In this document: one piece after another, positions 17,789-26,446 of the stretch
Layout: every line of letters begins with the position of its first letter
Position numbering within the stretch: position 1 is the first letter of the stretch
Program-made: the position numbers and the translations under genes
NCBI GenBank assembly: GCA_002731275.1
Contig: PCBK01000081.1
Span: 28,603-92,602, forward strand
Source of the DNA: Deltaproteobacteria bacterium
Lineage (GTDB): Bacteria; Myxococcota_C; UBA6777
DNA length: 64,000 bases
Reading direction: 5' to 3'
The notes under the pieces: model-generated
What the model saw: the letters and a program-made list of their open reading frames with translations, nothing else
What the model was told of the DNA's origin: nothing
The model's database searches: none

Positions 17789-20700
17789 CTATTTTTGCTC
17801 GCGTGAGGGTGCAGGTCGTTGGCCTTTGACCGCTGCTTTTGGCTGACGGTCTTCGTGGATGGTGATCGTCGTGCGCTTCTTAAAGGGCCCCTTGTAGACT
17901 TGTTTGTATCCATCTGGCCAGTACACTTCGATGCGCTTGGCGCGTGCCTTCGTCCCGAGTCCAAATGTGACCGTCGTCTCCTCTTGTGAGAGATAGTGGC
18001 TGCCTGCATGCACGAGACGCATCTGTGGTGGGAGCGATGTGGTGAACAGTCGGATCGTCGCGCCAATGCCGCGTTGGTTTGAGCGTGTCCCGACCAACCG
18101 CACCTTGAGCCAGTGGTTTGTCGCGGGTTGCATATTGCGGAATATACGTGGGCCTTTGATATAGTCGTTGAGGAGTAAATCCATGCGCCCTGTCCCTGTC
18201 AGGTCGACCGCTGCCACGCTGCGGCTGTTTCCTTTGTACGAAATAGAGGCGGTCTTGTGGACGTGAAAGTAACGTGACTTCCAACGCAAGAATAATTGGT
18301 TTCTCTGGTTGGCACCGGGGGCACCTGGAATCCAGCCATTGGCGAGATACAGATCTTCATCCCCATCGTTTTCGTAGTCAAAGAAGTTGGTGCTCCACCC
18401 CCAACCACGTTGACCCGGTTCAAAGTATCGTCGCTCAGAAGGGGAGAAGCCTCGTCCTTTTTGATTGATGAACATTTTGTTTCCCGAGATATAGAAAGCG
18501 GTCTTTAACACTCTGTCATCGAGGCGAAAGGGGCTTTGGTGTCCAGGCATGACGAACGAGAGGTTTTTGGAAAACATGTCGATGACGGAGACGTATACAT
18601 CCCAATAGCCGTCGGCGTTGATGTCTGTGACGCTGACATTCATGCCGCTGCCGCGATCGTCCGTCTTCATGCGACGTGCGACCTCTTTGAATGTTCCATG
18701 TCCGCGATTGATGAAGAGCTGATCACGACCAAAGTCGTTCGCGAGGTAGAGGTCAGGTCGACCATCTTTGTTGATATCGACGGCGGTCACTGCGAGGGTC
18801 CAGGCGCGGCTCGCGACGCCTGCCGCGGCGGCGACCTCCCGAAAGACACCTCTTCCCATGTTTTGGTAGAGCTGGTTGGGGCGTGCGTTGCGTCCGTCCA
18901 GGGTGATCGCTGGGCCTCGAAAATTAGCCGTCCCGTAGTATCCAATGTACAAGTCCAGATCGCCATCCCCATCATAGTCGAAGAATGTTGCAGTGTGGGC
19001 ACCCCAGTGAGTCCGAATGTTGGACTTCTTTGTCGCATCTACCAGCGTTCCATTTGGTTGCTGTAGAAAGAGTTTGGAAGGGGAATGGCTGTGGACGACG
19101 AACAGATCCATCTTTCCGTCTGCGTTTGCGTCGATAAAGAGGGCTTGGCGGCTGTCGTACTTCCAATTGCGCAGCCCCACTTTCTCCGTGATGTCGCGAA
19201 AACGATAGGAGCCCATATTTTGGTAGAGTCGATTGCAGCCTTCACCTGCAAAGAACAGGTCGACGCGACCATCACCGTCCAGATCGCCAACGCCAATCCC
19301 TGCGCCCATGTAAGCCTGATGTCCCGCGACGGAGACTGCGCGATCGATCAGCAGCGTTGGTTTGGTTGATTGGCTCGTAGGGCGGGTTGTTGGCTGGAGC
19401 GGGGCGCTGTTCACTTGTCCGACGGAGTGGATCTTGCGACCTGGAGGCAAGGAGATGATGGGGTAATTGTTGGCCTCACAGCGTTGGGTGATCAAGCCGG
19501 CGGTGTTTGTGACATCTCGGAACAAAGGCCTTGGATAGCTCTTGAGGAGTTGTTTCTTTTGAGCGAGGAGTGGTTTGGGCCATTTGATGTGTTGTCGAGG
19601 AGGTGGGAGCATTGCGATCCCGAGCCCGTGACTGGACATTCGCTTGTTGAGGCTGGCTGCGTTGAGTACACGTTGTTTGTCGCGTTGTAACATCACACGC
19701 GTCTCTTGCAGGAAGAGCAACGCCAGCTCCGAGATGCGTTCGACGAGCAGCTCTGCTGCAAAAGGACCCAAAGCTCGCATCGAAGGGTGTTTTTTCCAGA
19801 CTCGTTTGAGAATCCACCACGGAAGCGTTGTGTCTCGCACTGCGTCGAGTTGGTATCCTAACAGCTTGACGACATGTGTGTTTTTTTGATCGCGTTGTTT
19901 GAGCAAGTAGAAGTGAACGTCGCCATTGGCCAGGGTTTTACGTGGGATAAGTTGTTCGATGACGCGAAAGACCCATTCGATGTTGAGCAGGTGTTTGGGC
20001 CGATGTTTTTGGGCGACAAAGGCGGGGTTTTTCTGGGACCATTGCAGATACGTTTGAAAGAGCATGTAGGTGTCATTGCGCATGGGGAGGTATCCAGCCC
20101 CAACCAACCCCGCTGTTTTTTCCAGGAGCGTGACTAGGCTCTCAAATCCGTCTTTTGTCAGCGTGACGTCAGGTATGATGCGGTTGATCAAGACACGAAC
20201 ACTTTGTCTCTTCTCCTTCCAGACCAAACGGTTACGAGACTTGAGGGAGCGAATCTTGGCTTCGATGTTTTGCAGAGTCAGTTTGTGTAAATGCTGTCGT
20301 GTGGAGACCTGTGTTTGTCTTCGTTGTTTTTTGGGTTGTGATGATGGTGATTGTTTTTTGGAGGAGGTCTTCGCGAGGTGGAGTCCACCAAGACAACCTT
20401 TGTGATTGGCGAGCTTCCATTGCTTCTTGAAGTGCACATAAGCGGCCTGGATATCTTTGACTGTGATGTGACGGTGTGATCGCTTGATCGAAATCTTTCG
20501 AGCTTTGTTGAGGAGATCAATCGTCGTATGTGTCGATGTTTGGGCGAGGAGTTGTGCAGCTCTTCGGCTCAAAGGTTTGAGTTGTTTTCCCGACGCGAAC
20601 AGCCCATGACCTGCCATCTGTTCTAGGGCGAGAGACAAGAGCAGACGCCAATTCTCCGTGATGCGGTGGTAGTGACGGAGTTTTGTACGCAGTAAGGGGT

Positions 20701-21196
20701 TATGGATTTTGTGCGTAGGGGACAAGTGGACCTGTGCTTCGGGTTTTAGCTGTTTAGGGAGAATGTTTGTGATGTCAGCTTCCGAGAGTGTACACTTGCG
20801 CGACGTGTTGGAGGCACGCGCCCACAGTGAAAACAAGATCAACTTCCCCACTTCGATCTTGAGCAACGCCGCGTGCTCCGAAAGCTCGCGCCCTGCGTAG
20901 AAATGCTCCATCATCCGAACTGTCGTCCAACAAGTCGCGTCGGCCTTTGCCTCTTTGTGAGCGATGGCTTGTAAGATGAGCTTGCTCGTCTTTTTCATGG
21001 ACTCAGAGGGCTTGCAGCTCGACAAGTCGAGCGCAGGGAGACAGGTGTGTATGCTTGTGACCTTCTTGCTTTGTTGGGAGGGCATACTCGATGAGGCCGA
21101 GGACTTAGAGGCGAGTGTGGGGGGGACAAAGGATTGCTGCCATAACACGATTTGAGCGACAAAGAGAATGACAAGTAAGCGTCTCCAATTGTTCAT
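17789..21196 (-). CDS. CRTAC1-like protein: FG-GAP/VCBS repeats with ASPIC/UnbV C-terminus
   Basis: 1135 aa with an N-terminal signal sequence (hydrophobic residues 5-30, ending near LASKSS). Residues about 50-610 are a helical, basic region without a recognised family. From about 615 to 1000 there are FG-GAP/VCBS-type beta-propeller repeats with Asp-rich loops (GVGDLDGDGRVDLFFAG, FFDYDGDGDLDLYIG, AVDINKDGRPDLYLAND, FFDYENDGDEDLYLANG) that normally bind calcium. The last about 100 residues match the ASPIC/UnbV domain (NHWLKVRLVGTRSN, RGIGATI, GLGTKARAKRIEVYWPDG). The same propeller-plus-UnbV arrangement occurs in CRTAC1. The protein is probably exported. It is the first gene of a two-gene unit with the HTTM protein. 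The long N-terminal extension is unusual for the family. Confidence 0.88.
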   Translation of the reverse strand: MNNWRRLLVILFVAQIVLWQQSFVPPTLASKSSASSSMPSQQSKKVTSIHTCLPALDLSSCKPSESMKKTSKLILQAIAHKEAKADATCWTTVRMMEHFYAGRELSEHAALLKIEVGKLILFSLWARASNTSRKCTLSEADITNILPKQLKPEAQVHLSPTHKIHNPLLRTKLRHYHRITENWRLLLSLALEQMAGHGLFASGKQLKPLSRRAAQLLAQTSTHTTIDLLNKARKISIKRSHRHITVKDIQAAYVHFKKQWKLANHKGCLGGLHLAKTSSKKQSPSSQPKKQRRQTQVSTRQHLHKLTLQNIEAKIRSLKSRNRLVWKEKRQSVRVLINRIIPDVTLTKDGFESLVTLLEKTAGLVGAGYLPMRNDTYMLFQTYLQWSQKNPAFVAQKHRPKHLLNIEWVFRVIEQLIPRKTLANGDVHFYLLKQRDQKNTHVVKLLGYQLDAVRDTTLPWWILKRVWKKHPSMRALGPFAAELLVERISELALLFLQETRVMLQRDKQRVLNAASLNKRMSSHGLGIAMLPPPRQHIKWPKPLLAQKKQLLKSYPRPLFRDVTNTAGLITQRCEANNYPIISLPPGRKIHSVGQVNSAPLQPTTRPTSQSTKPTLLIDRAVSVAGHQAYMGAGIGVGDLDGDGRVDLFFAGEGCNRLYQNMGSYRFRDITEKVGLRNWKYDSRQALFIDANADGKMDLFVVHSHSPSKLFLQQPNGTLVDATKKSNIRTHWGAHTATFFDYDGDGDLDLYIGYYGTANFRGPAITLDGRNARPNQLYQNMGRGVFREVAAAAGVASRAWTLAVTAVDINKDGRPDLYLANDFGRDQLFINRGHGTFKEVARRMKTDDRGSGMNVSVTDINADGYWDVYVSVIDMFSKNLSFVMPGHQSPFRLDDRVLKTAFYISGNKMFINQKGRGFSPSERRYFEPGQRGWGWSTNFFDYENDGDEDLYLANGWIPGAPGANQRNQLFLRWKSRYFHVHKTASISYKGNSRSVAAVDLTGTGRMDLLLNDYIKGPRIFRNMQPATNHWLKVRLVGTRSNQRGIGATIRLFTTSLPPQMRLVHAGSHYLSQEETTVTFGLGTKARAKRIEVYWPDGYKQVYKGPFKKRTTITIHEDRQPKAAVKGQRPAPSREQK

Positions 21197-21244
21197 TTTC
21201 CGTATCCTTTTTTGTATCCAATGGCCCCAAGGTTTGCTTTCTCC

Positions 21245-22408
21245 TCAAATGGCCGATGAAAATGTGGTGAGTTTGTGTGGTTCGGGGGTTTCGATTTGTC
21301 CGCTGTCGATCAAGAAGAACATTCTCTCGCCTGCCCACTCGTATGTTGCAGATAACCACGAGAATCGCGCCCGTTGCCATGAACGCTCATCTTCAATCAC
21401 AAAGTCCTTGTAAGATGCACTTTTCAAACTATGGACCAACGACAGCACAATCTCTCGTAGGACGAGGCCTCCTGTTTGGTAGGAGACCAATCTTTTTATA
21501 TTGAATGTGATCGCAAAAACCACACGTTCAAAGCGCTGATTTTTTGTGTGGGGGAGTTTCTCCAGTTGTTCTTTGATGGCTTGGGCGAGCTCGGGAGGGC
21601 AGGTCTGTACATTGGGATCATGGAAGGCATCTTTGAGTGTATGAAGGCTCTCTTGGAGTGTCGCGAAGATCTCCATCGCGACTTTGTTTTTTGTATAGGG
21701 CCTTTGTTCTTGTAATAGAAAGTGTTCGATGCAGTCGCTCACAAAATAGATCGCCAGACGTGTCGTGGTGTGAGAGAGGTTTGTGTACCATTCGCACTTG
21801 TGGTTTTGGGCCTTGCACAATTGCTCCATCATATCGCGTGGATCGAGCGGTGAACCTGATGACTCTGTGATGTGGTTTGAATCGTGCCACCAACCGCCAG
21901 GCGTTTCGTAGGCCATCATGTACTGGACAACGGGGTGTGTGACGGATTCGATGCGCCAGTGTTCGAGTCGTTTGGTTGGACCCATGACAGCGGTGTAATA
22001 GCCCGTGTGTTTGTGTTGTCCGAGCATATAAATGCGTTCGTAGCCGTCGCCTGAGTAAGGTTCACTGCAATAGACCGATGCACCGGCAGCAAAGTGTTTG
22101 GAGCCGTGGACGGTTTTCCCCTTGATTTCGTAGGTTTCGTCGCGGATGTCTGCGACGAGAGCGTCGTGAGGGGTGAGTTCTTCGATGGGCTGATAGGAGA
22201 TGTTGGAGGGCAAAGCGTCGAGCGCTTGTTGTGTGGCACGACACAAGACAAGTCTCTTTTTGAGCAGGTAGCGGTAAGCGATATCGCCGCTATGTTGTGT
22301 GGACCACTGCTCAACCTGCGCTCTTTGTTTGCTTCGTTCGTATTTGGCGAGTTGTGGGGAGGACAGGAGCGCTGTCAGAAATGGCTGACCAGATTGTGAT
22401 TGTTCCAT
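21245..22408 (-). CDS. hypothetical protein
   Basis: 387 aa. The ATG at 22408 is preferred: GGAG lies 6 nt upstream, while the GTG at 22420 has none. The sequence is soluble, with no signal peptide or membrane segment. It is rich in His, Gln, Tyr and Trp (GHxHTGYYTAVMGPTKR-like and GGWWHDSNH stretches) and largely helical in its second half. No family is recognised; the MLGQHKHTGYYTA segment might be part of a beta sheet around a ligand. It lies 48 bp upstream of the FG-GAP/UnbV gene on the same strand, so it could be the first gene of that unit, though the spacing allows a separate promoter. Confidence 0.75.
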   Translation of the reverse strand: MEQSQSGQPFLTALLSSPQLAKYERSKQRAQVEQWSTQHSGDIAYRYLLKKRLVLCRATQQALDALPSNISYQPIEELTPHDALVADIRDETYEIKGKTVHGSKHFAAGASVYCSEPYSGDGYERIYMLGQHKHTGYYTAVMGPTKRLEHWRIESVTHPVVQYMMAYETPGGWWHDSNHITESSGSPLDPRDMMEQLCKAQNHKCEWYTNLSHTTTRLAIYFVSDCIEHFLLQEQRPYTKNKVAMEIFATLQESLHTLKDAFHDPNVQTCPPELAQAIKEQLEKLPHTKNQRFERVVFAITFNIKRLVSYQTGGLVLREIVLSLVHSLKSASYKDFVIEDERSWQRARFSWLSATYEWAGERMFFLIDSGQIETPEPHKLTTFSSAI

Positions 22409-22493
22409 ATGCTGCTCCACAAAAGAAGGTGTCTTTTGTTAGATAGCACGGGGAGGTCATTGTGTCCATGTGTCTTTGGTGGTGAGAGCTATA

Positions 22494-22727
22494 TCATCCG
22501 ACAGTTTTGGCCATTTGGTGTGCTGTGTCGAGGCACTGGTCGAGCATACTTTGCAGCTTTTGGTGGTCGGTGACCCATTTGTCCGCGATGATGCCGATAT
22601 GTGTTTCGTTGGTGAGTCCGCGCTCACAAGCTTTTTGAAAGAATGAGAGTACGTGACGAGTGGGATTGAGCTTTGGGGGAGTCAGTGACAAAGCTCTCCA
22701 ACGTTCGAAGGTTTTCAAAGGTTTCAC
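22494..22727 (-). CDS. short hypothetical ORF, possibly a gene remnant
   Basis: 77 codons from a GTG without a visible ribosome binding site. The amino acid composition is protein-like, with amphipathic helices (HVLSFFQKACERG, HQKLQSMLDQCLDTAHQMAK), so it may be a true small protein or the tail of a decayed gene. It sits upstream of the gene starting at 22408, on the same strand. No family is recognised and the start is uncertain. Confidence 0.3.
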   Translation of the reverse strand: MKPLKTFERWRALSLTPPKLNPTRHVLSFFQKACERGLTNETHIGIIADKWVTDHQKLQSMLDQCLDTAHQMAKTVG

Positions 22728-22999
22728 TGTGGGAGCTTTGACGGAGTGAGGGATCTCGATGGGCGGAAACGTAGCTCAGAGGGTCGTTTGTGGAGTGTCC
22801 AGGATGTGGACAGGTGGACAGGGGGTTGTCAGCCAGATGTGTTCAACATCGCGACACCATGATCGAGTAGGCTCTGAAAGTGTCTGAAAGAAAAGGGGTT
22901 CTTGTTATGTTGTGAGCTGGCACTGCTCCTGCTTATGTGAGTGGGCAAGAACAAGACGGGCGAGACGCCCACCACAAACATATCAAAGGAGACTGAATC
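22728..22999. other. intergenic region
   Basis: 272 bp without a supported gene. It contains the 17-mer GTGTCCAGGATGTGGAC (22795-22811), which occurs again at 28877-28893 and can form a short GTCCA/TGGAC hairpin. The downstream end carries the AAAGGAGA ribosome binding site for the lipoprotein starting at 23000. No clear promoter or terminator was seen. Confidence 0.4.
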
Positions 23000-23287
23000 A
23001 TGAAAGCAATCATCAAAAACCGTATCTTTGTCGTTATTTCCGTTCTCTTCATTCTCTTCCTCGGTGCTGGCTGTCAGGTTGGCTTCGAAGGTGGCTATAC
23101 TTACAACGGAAAGAGCTCACAAGGAATGTCTTGTACCGACGGAAGCGAATGTTTGGGGGGTGTTTGTCTTACTGATGACTACGCGAGTTATTGCAGTGAG
23201 ACATGTTACACAGACTGGGACTGTTCTGCCGGATATAGCTGTGGGCAAACAACTGAGGGATACAATGTCTGTATCAAAGACTGGTAG
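23000..23287 (+). CDS. small Cys-rich lipoprotein
   Basis: 95 aa, ATG 23000 with AAAGGAGA well placed upstream. A Lys-containing N-terminus, a hydrophobic helix and the lipobox LGAGC give a type II signal peptide. The mature 70 residues hold eight Cys in short spacing (SCTDGSECLGGVC, YCSETC, DCSAGYSC, VC), the pattern of a small EGF-like/Dickkopf-type disulfide module similar to the Cys-rich units in the giant lipoproteins at the start of the window. A small surface-exposed protein is likely; the function is unknown. It is followed by more than 200 bp of non-coding, pyrimidine-rich sequence. Confidence 0.8.
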   Translation: MKAIIKNRIFVVISVLFILFLGAGCQVGFEGGYTYNGKSSQGMSCTDGSECLGGVCLTDDYASYCSETCYTDWDCSAGYSCGQTTEGYNVCIKDW

Positions 23288-23516
23288 GACCTTCCTTATC
23301 AAAAGTCCACGCAAAACACATCTCTCTTTTCCCCCTCTATTTTCACATCCCCATCCCCACCAACCGCTGTTCGTGATGAGATCAACAATTCTGTCCTCCA
23401 CATACATTTCTTTTTCCTATATCCTTTTTTTCTTGCAGTAACCCTATACAACAGGAGTCATCTTCTGCTTTGATAGAAACGGCCTTACAACCTTTTTGTA
23501 TCGAGGAGAAGACTCC

Positions 23517-23759
23517 ATGACCATCGCAGTCCTCAAATCATTTTTTCTCTGGTGTTTGCTTTTGAACGTCGGCTTCTTTTTGGCCGCGTTTGTGTTCCTC
23601 AAATTTGGTGAAGACCTTGTTTTCCGTGTACATGGTGCTTGGTACGACATCTCCAAAGAGCAAGTCCGAGGCTCCATGTACACGATGATGGCCGTCTACA
23701 AGATGATGATTACGGCGTTTAACCTCGTTCCCTATCTCGCCCTATTGTTCTTGGGTTAG
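23517..23759 (+). CDS. DUF6868-like small membrane protein
   Basis: 80 aa. ATG 23517 is supported by GAGGAG at 23503-23508; an upstream in-frame start at 23496 would add 7 residues without such a site. Two hydrophobic helices (about 6-28 and 55-80) flank a conserved-looking middle with FRVHGAWYDISKEQV. The layout and the closing NLVPYLALLFLG fit the DUF6868 family of small two-helix membrane proteins from marine and environmental bacteria, recalled from memory. The role is unknown. The next gene begins 9 nt after the stop, so the two are an operon. Confidence 0.8.
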   Translation: MTIAVLKSFFLWCLLLNVGFFLAAFVFLKFGEDLVFRVHGAWYDISKEQVRGSMYTMMAVYKMMITAFNLVPYLALLFLG

Positions 23760-23768
23760 GAGACAAAG

Positions 23769-24062
23769 ATGGCCACAAAAGAGAAAGTGCTCATCGACGG
23801 GCACGTCATCGGAGAAGTCGAGTGGGGACCTGCGTCGGACTTCCCTTGGGCCAAAGGCTTCTTCGCTGAAGGACCGGACTTCTCATCCTTTGCACACTAC
23901 TTCCAACCAACCACTTCTGATGAACGTTCACTCGCGATCGAGCGCCTCGTCGAAGATGGATATCCCGCCTCCAGTCTGCTCTTCGTCTGTGAAGAACACG
24001 ATGAGACTGCACCCATTCAAGCCCTGATTATTCGTACAAATGGGACCGCTTCGTGGCGTTAG
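23769..24062 (+). CDS. hypothetical protein, paired with DUF6868-like gene
   Basis: 97 aa. ATG 23769 follows TAGGAG by a normal spacing and lies 9 nt after the upstream stop, so the two are probably translated from one mRNA. The protein is small, acidic and soluble, with no signal peptide. It starts with a beta hairpin-like IDGHVIGEVEWGP and has an Asp/Glu-rich centre. No family is recognised. Confidence 0.65.
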   Translation: MATKEKVLIDGHVIGEVEWGPASDFPWAKGFFAEGPDFSSFAHYFQPTTSDERSLAIERLVEDGYPASSLLFVCEEHDETAPIQALIIRTNGTASWR

Positions 24063-24291
24063 GCTGTCAGATTCTCACGCAACATATCTGCCTCTGTAAC
24101 GTGTTGATATAGAAAGGATACTTTGTATCCAGTTTGTGTGGTGTTCCACGGTTGTATCCTCACCGTAAAACACGTTCTTCATTTCATGTGCATGAATCAA
24201 AAGGATTTTTGTTTCATGTGTCATTGGTATGTTCATTGCTCTTCAGACCATTGAAATGATATCCAAATGTCTCTTTTGTCTGGAGTTGGTC
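24063..24291. other. intergenic region with small hairpin
   Basis: 229 bp. A perfect hairpin GGATAC-TTT-GTATCC lies at 24116-24130, followed by AT-rich sequence with repeated ATG/TTT words. GGAG at 24282-24285 is the ribosome binding site of the next gene. Nothing else was recognised. Confidence 0.4.
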
Positions 24292-25608
24292 ATGTCTGTT
24301 TTTGTTCGTCGAATTGAGCTTCTGTTGTGTGTGTTGTGTCTGCTTGTTGGTGGCTGTGGGATGCAGGAAGTCAAGCCTGCTGAGCCTGAACGTGAACATA
24401 CACAGCACAGAGAACCAACCACACAAGATGGGCCAAACTCCTCTGACGGGGGTGTGGAGGTTCTCCTTCCTGAGAAGGTCGCCAGCAAAGAAGATGTGAA
24501 GAGAGAGGAGCCAAGAGTGATCTGTCAGGTTGGGGAGACCAAGCCATGTTACGATGAAGCGAGAGGGGGTTGTCGACTCGATCAAATAAGCGGAAAGTAC
24601 GTTTGCAAGGGACCATGCAGGACAGGTGTACGCCAATGTGTGGAGGGTGCATGGTCGGAGCGTTGTGTCGGAGCTGTCGAGCCTACAGTGGAGCGCTGCG
24701 ATGTGGTCGATAACGATTGTGATGGGCGCATCGATGAAGGGACATCGAAGTGTGTGATCACGATCGCTGGAATGGGAGGTGCGCCTTCAGGGGAGGCTGA
24801 TGGACCACTTGAGAAGGCTGGTTTGACGAATCCTACGGATATCGTACTTCGCAAAAGTGGGGCGCTCTTTATCGTGGACGACAAAGGCGTACGAAAGCTC
24901 ACTTCTGATGGCATGCTGACGACTGTTGCGACCTCTTCATCGCTTGATAGGACGGGAGGGAAGGAGACCGCGACACCTCTCGGGGTCGCTTTTGATGCGG
25001 ATGACCATCTTTGGGTGTTGAGTGAGCAGGGGATCGACAAGATGGATACAAAAGGGGTATGGAGCCGCTTTCTGACGTCGGCCTCTCGCCGGTTTACAAG
25101 ACTCGGAACACACGCAAGCCGTCTCACCATCACGCCAACAGGGAACGTGTACGTGGTGCGAGAATTGTATTTGCACTTGGCGACTCCAAAGGGGTTTGGT
25201 GAGCGCCTCACCTATTTTCGTCATCACACATCAATAGCGTCAAATACTGATGAGAATGTGTATGTCATCAATCCATATGAAGGGGGACTTGGCCGATATG
25301 ATGTTCAAACAAAAGAACTCAAGTACATACCCACAGGGTTAAAGAGTGAGACACAACAAGTCGCGTTGGATCAACACGGCAACATCTATGTTGCTGGCGT
25401 AAACGAGTTTGTGAAGATAAGCGCGAATGGAGAGAAGACACCTCTGACGTTCTCGAAGGAGACGTGTCGTTCGAATGATTGTCTTCGAGATGGGCCTCTT
25501 CATCAGGCACAGATCGGACGTCAGATCGGGGGGATGCTTGTGGACCAAAAAGGAAACATCTACTTCTCTGACACACGAAACCATCGTATCCGTATGCTCA
25601 CACCGTAG
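24292..25608 (+). CDS. NHL-repeat lipoprotein with one MopE-type motif
   Basis: 438 aa. ATG 24292 is supported by GGAG 6 nt upstream; longer starts are unlikely. The signal peptide ends in the lipobox LVGGC. After a polar linker comes a Cys-rich part (residues about 80-165) with one MopE-type motif (RCDVVDNDCDGRIDEG). Residues about 165-438 form NHL/SMP-30-like propeller blades, for example GLTNPTDIVLRKSGALFIVDD, VAFDADDHLWVLSEQGIDK, ALDQHGNIYVAGV and VDQKGNIYFSDTRNHRIRML, the last a textbook NHL blade. Such lipoproteins are common on myxobacterial surfaces, with unknown ligands. Confidence 0.87.
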   Translation: MSVFVRRIELLLCVLCLLVGGCGMQEVKPAEPEREHTQHREPTTQDGPNSSDGGVEVLLPEKVASKEDVKREEPRVICQVGETKPCYDEARGGCRLDQISGKYVCKGPCRTGVRQCVEGAWSERCVGAVEPTVERCDVVDNDCDGRIDEGTSKCVITIAGMGGAPSGEADGPLEKAGLTNPTDIVLRKSGALFIVDDKGVRKLTSDGMLTTVATSSSLDRTGGKETATPLGVAFDADDHLWVLSEQGIDKMDTKGVWSRFLTSASRRFTRLGTHASRLTITPTGNVYVVRELYLHLATPKGFGERLTYFRHHTSIASNTDENVYVINPYEGGLGRYDVQTKELKYIPTGLKSETQQVALDQHGNIYVAGVNEFVKISANGEKTPLTFSKETCRSNDCLRDGPLHQAQIGRQIGGMLVDQKGNIYFSDTRNHRIRMLTP

Positions 25609-25688
25609 GACTTGTCTACAACAGGATGTTTGTTATATTCACGTCTCGTTTGAGTGATGACTGAAAACAAAATCTTGTGGGGTGTATG

Positions 25689-26201
25689 ATGGTGAAGATT
25701 CGTGTGGAGCGAGAGAGTGATTGGGATGCGATTCGGGATGTGACCGAGCAGGCATTCCGTGGTAAGCCATATGCCGGAGAAGACGAGCACATATTGATCG
25801 ATAAGATGAGAGAAGAGGGTGTGTTGGCGCTCTCTCTTGTCGCGGTTGATACTCGTGAACAAGTTGTGGGGCAGGTTTCTTTTTCGCTCGCGCGTTTGGG
25901 GGATGGTGGTTCGGGACCCTGGTATGCGTTGGGTCCTGTTGCGGTGGTCCCTACACGCCAGGGAGAGGGGATCGGGAGTCAGCTGATCGATGTTGGACTC
26001 TCATCACTTTGTGAACGTGGTGCGCTTGGTTGCATTCTTGTTGGTGATCCCAATTACTATGAGCGGTTTGGATTTCAACTGTATCCGGAGGCATGTCCAG
26101 AGGCTGAACCGCCTGAATACTTCATGTTGAAGTTTCTTTTGGGTGCAGAGGTGACAGGACGTTTTTCGTTTGACCCTGTTTTCTATGCACTGGGCGCTTG
26201 A
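25689..26201 (+). CDS. GNAT family N-acetyltransferase
   Basis: 170 aa. The two adjacent ATGs at 25686 and 25689 both follow a G-rich stretch; 25689 has the better spacing. The fold signature is clear: N-terminal VRVERESDWDAIRDVTEQAF, then AVDTREQVVGQVSFS, and the acetyl-CoA binding motif A region LGPVAVVPTRQGEGIGSQLI (Q/RxxGxG/A as QGEGIG). The YYERFGFQ motif near the end is typical of the YhbS-like subgroup. The substrate is unknown; members acetylate small amines, amino acids or proteins. It stands alone between the NHL lipoprotein and the MYXO-CTERM protein. Confidence 0.9.
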   Translation: MVKIRVERESDWDAIRDVTEQAFRGKPYAGEDEHILIDKMREEGVLALSLVAVDTREQVVGQVSFSLARLGDGGSGPWYALGPVAVVPTRQGEGIGSQLIDVGLSSLCERGALGCILVGDPNYYERFGFQLYPEACPEAEPPEYFMLKFLLGAEVTGRFSFDPVFYALGA

Positions 26202-26446
26202 AGACCGTCCTTTTGTTTGGCGACAAGGTGGTGGAGGCTGCTACAAGAAAAAAGAGTCGCCCTCTTTCGTGCGCTTTTTTCTGCGCAAGAGTCTAAACAG
26301 CGAAGCCTTCGGAACGTTTTGATTTGATTGAATAAATCATGTATTGTTGTTATACTACAGGGGGAACAGAAGATGAGATGTTGTGTTTCAAAATGACCAC
26401 AACATACCGACATGGAAGTGTACCAACGAAGCAAAGGTTTTGAACA
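26202..26446. other. intergenic region
   Basis: 245 bp, AT-rich toward the right, with no supported gene. A short GCGC...GCGC inverted repeat around a T-run (about 26268-26287) could be a weak terminator for the acetyltransferase gene. The promoter of the next gene is expected here but is not clear. Confidence 0.3.
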
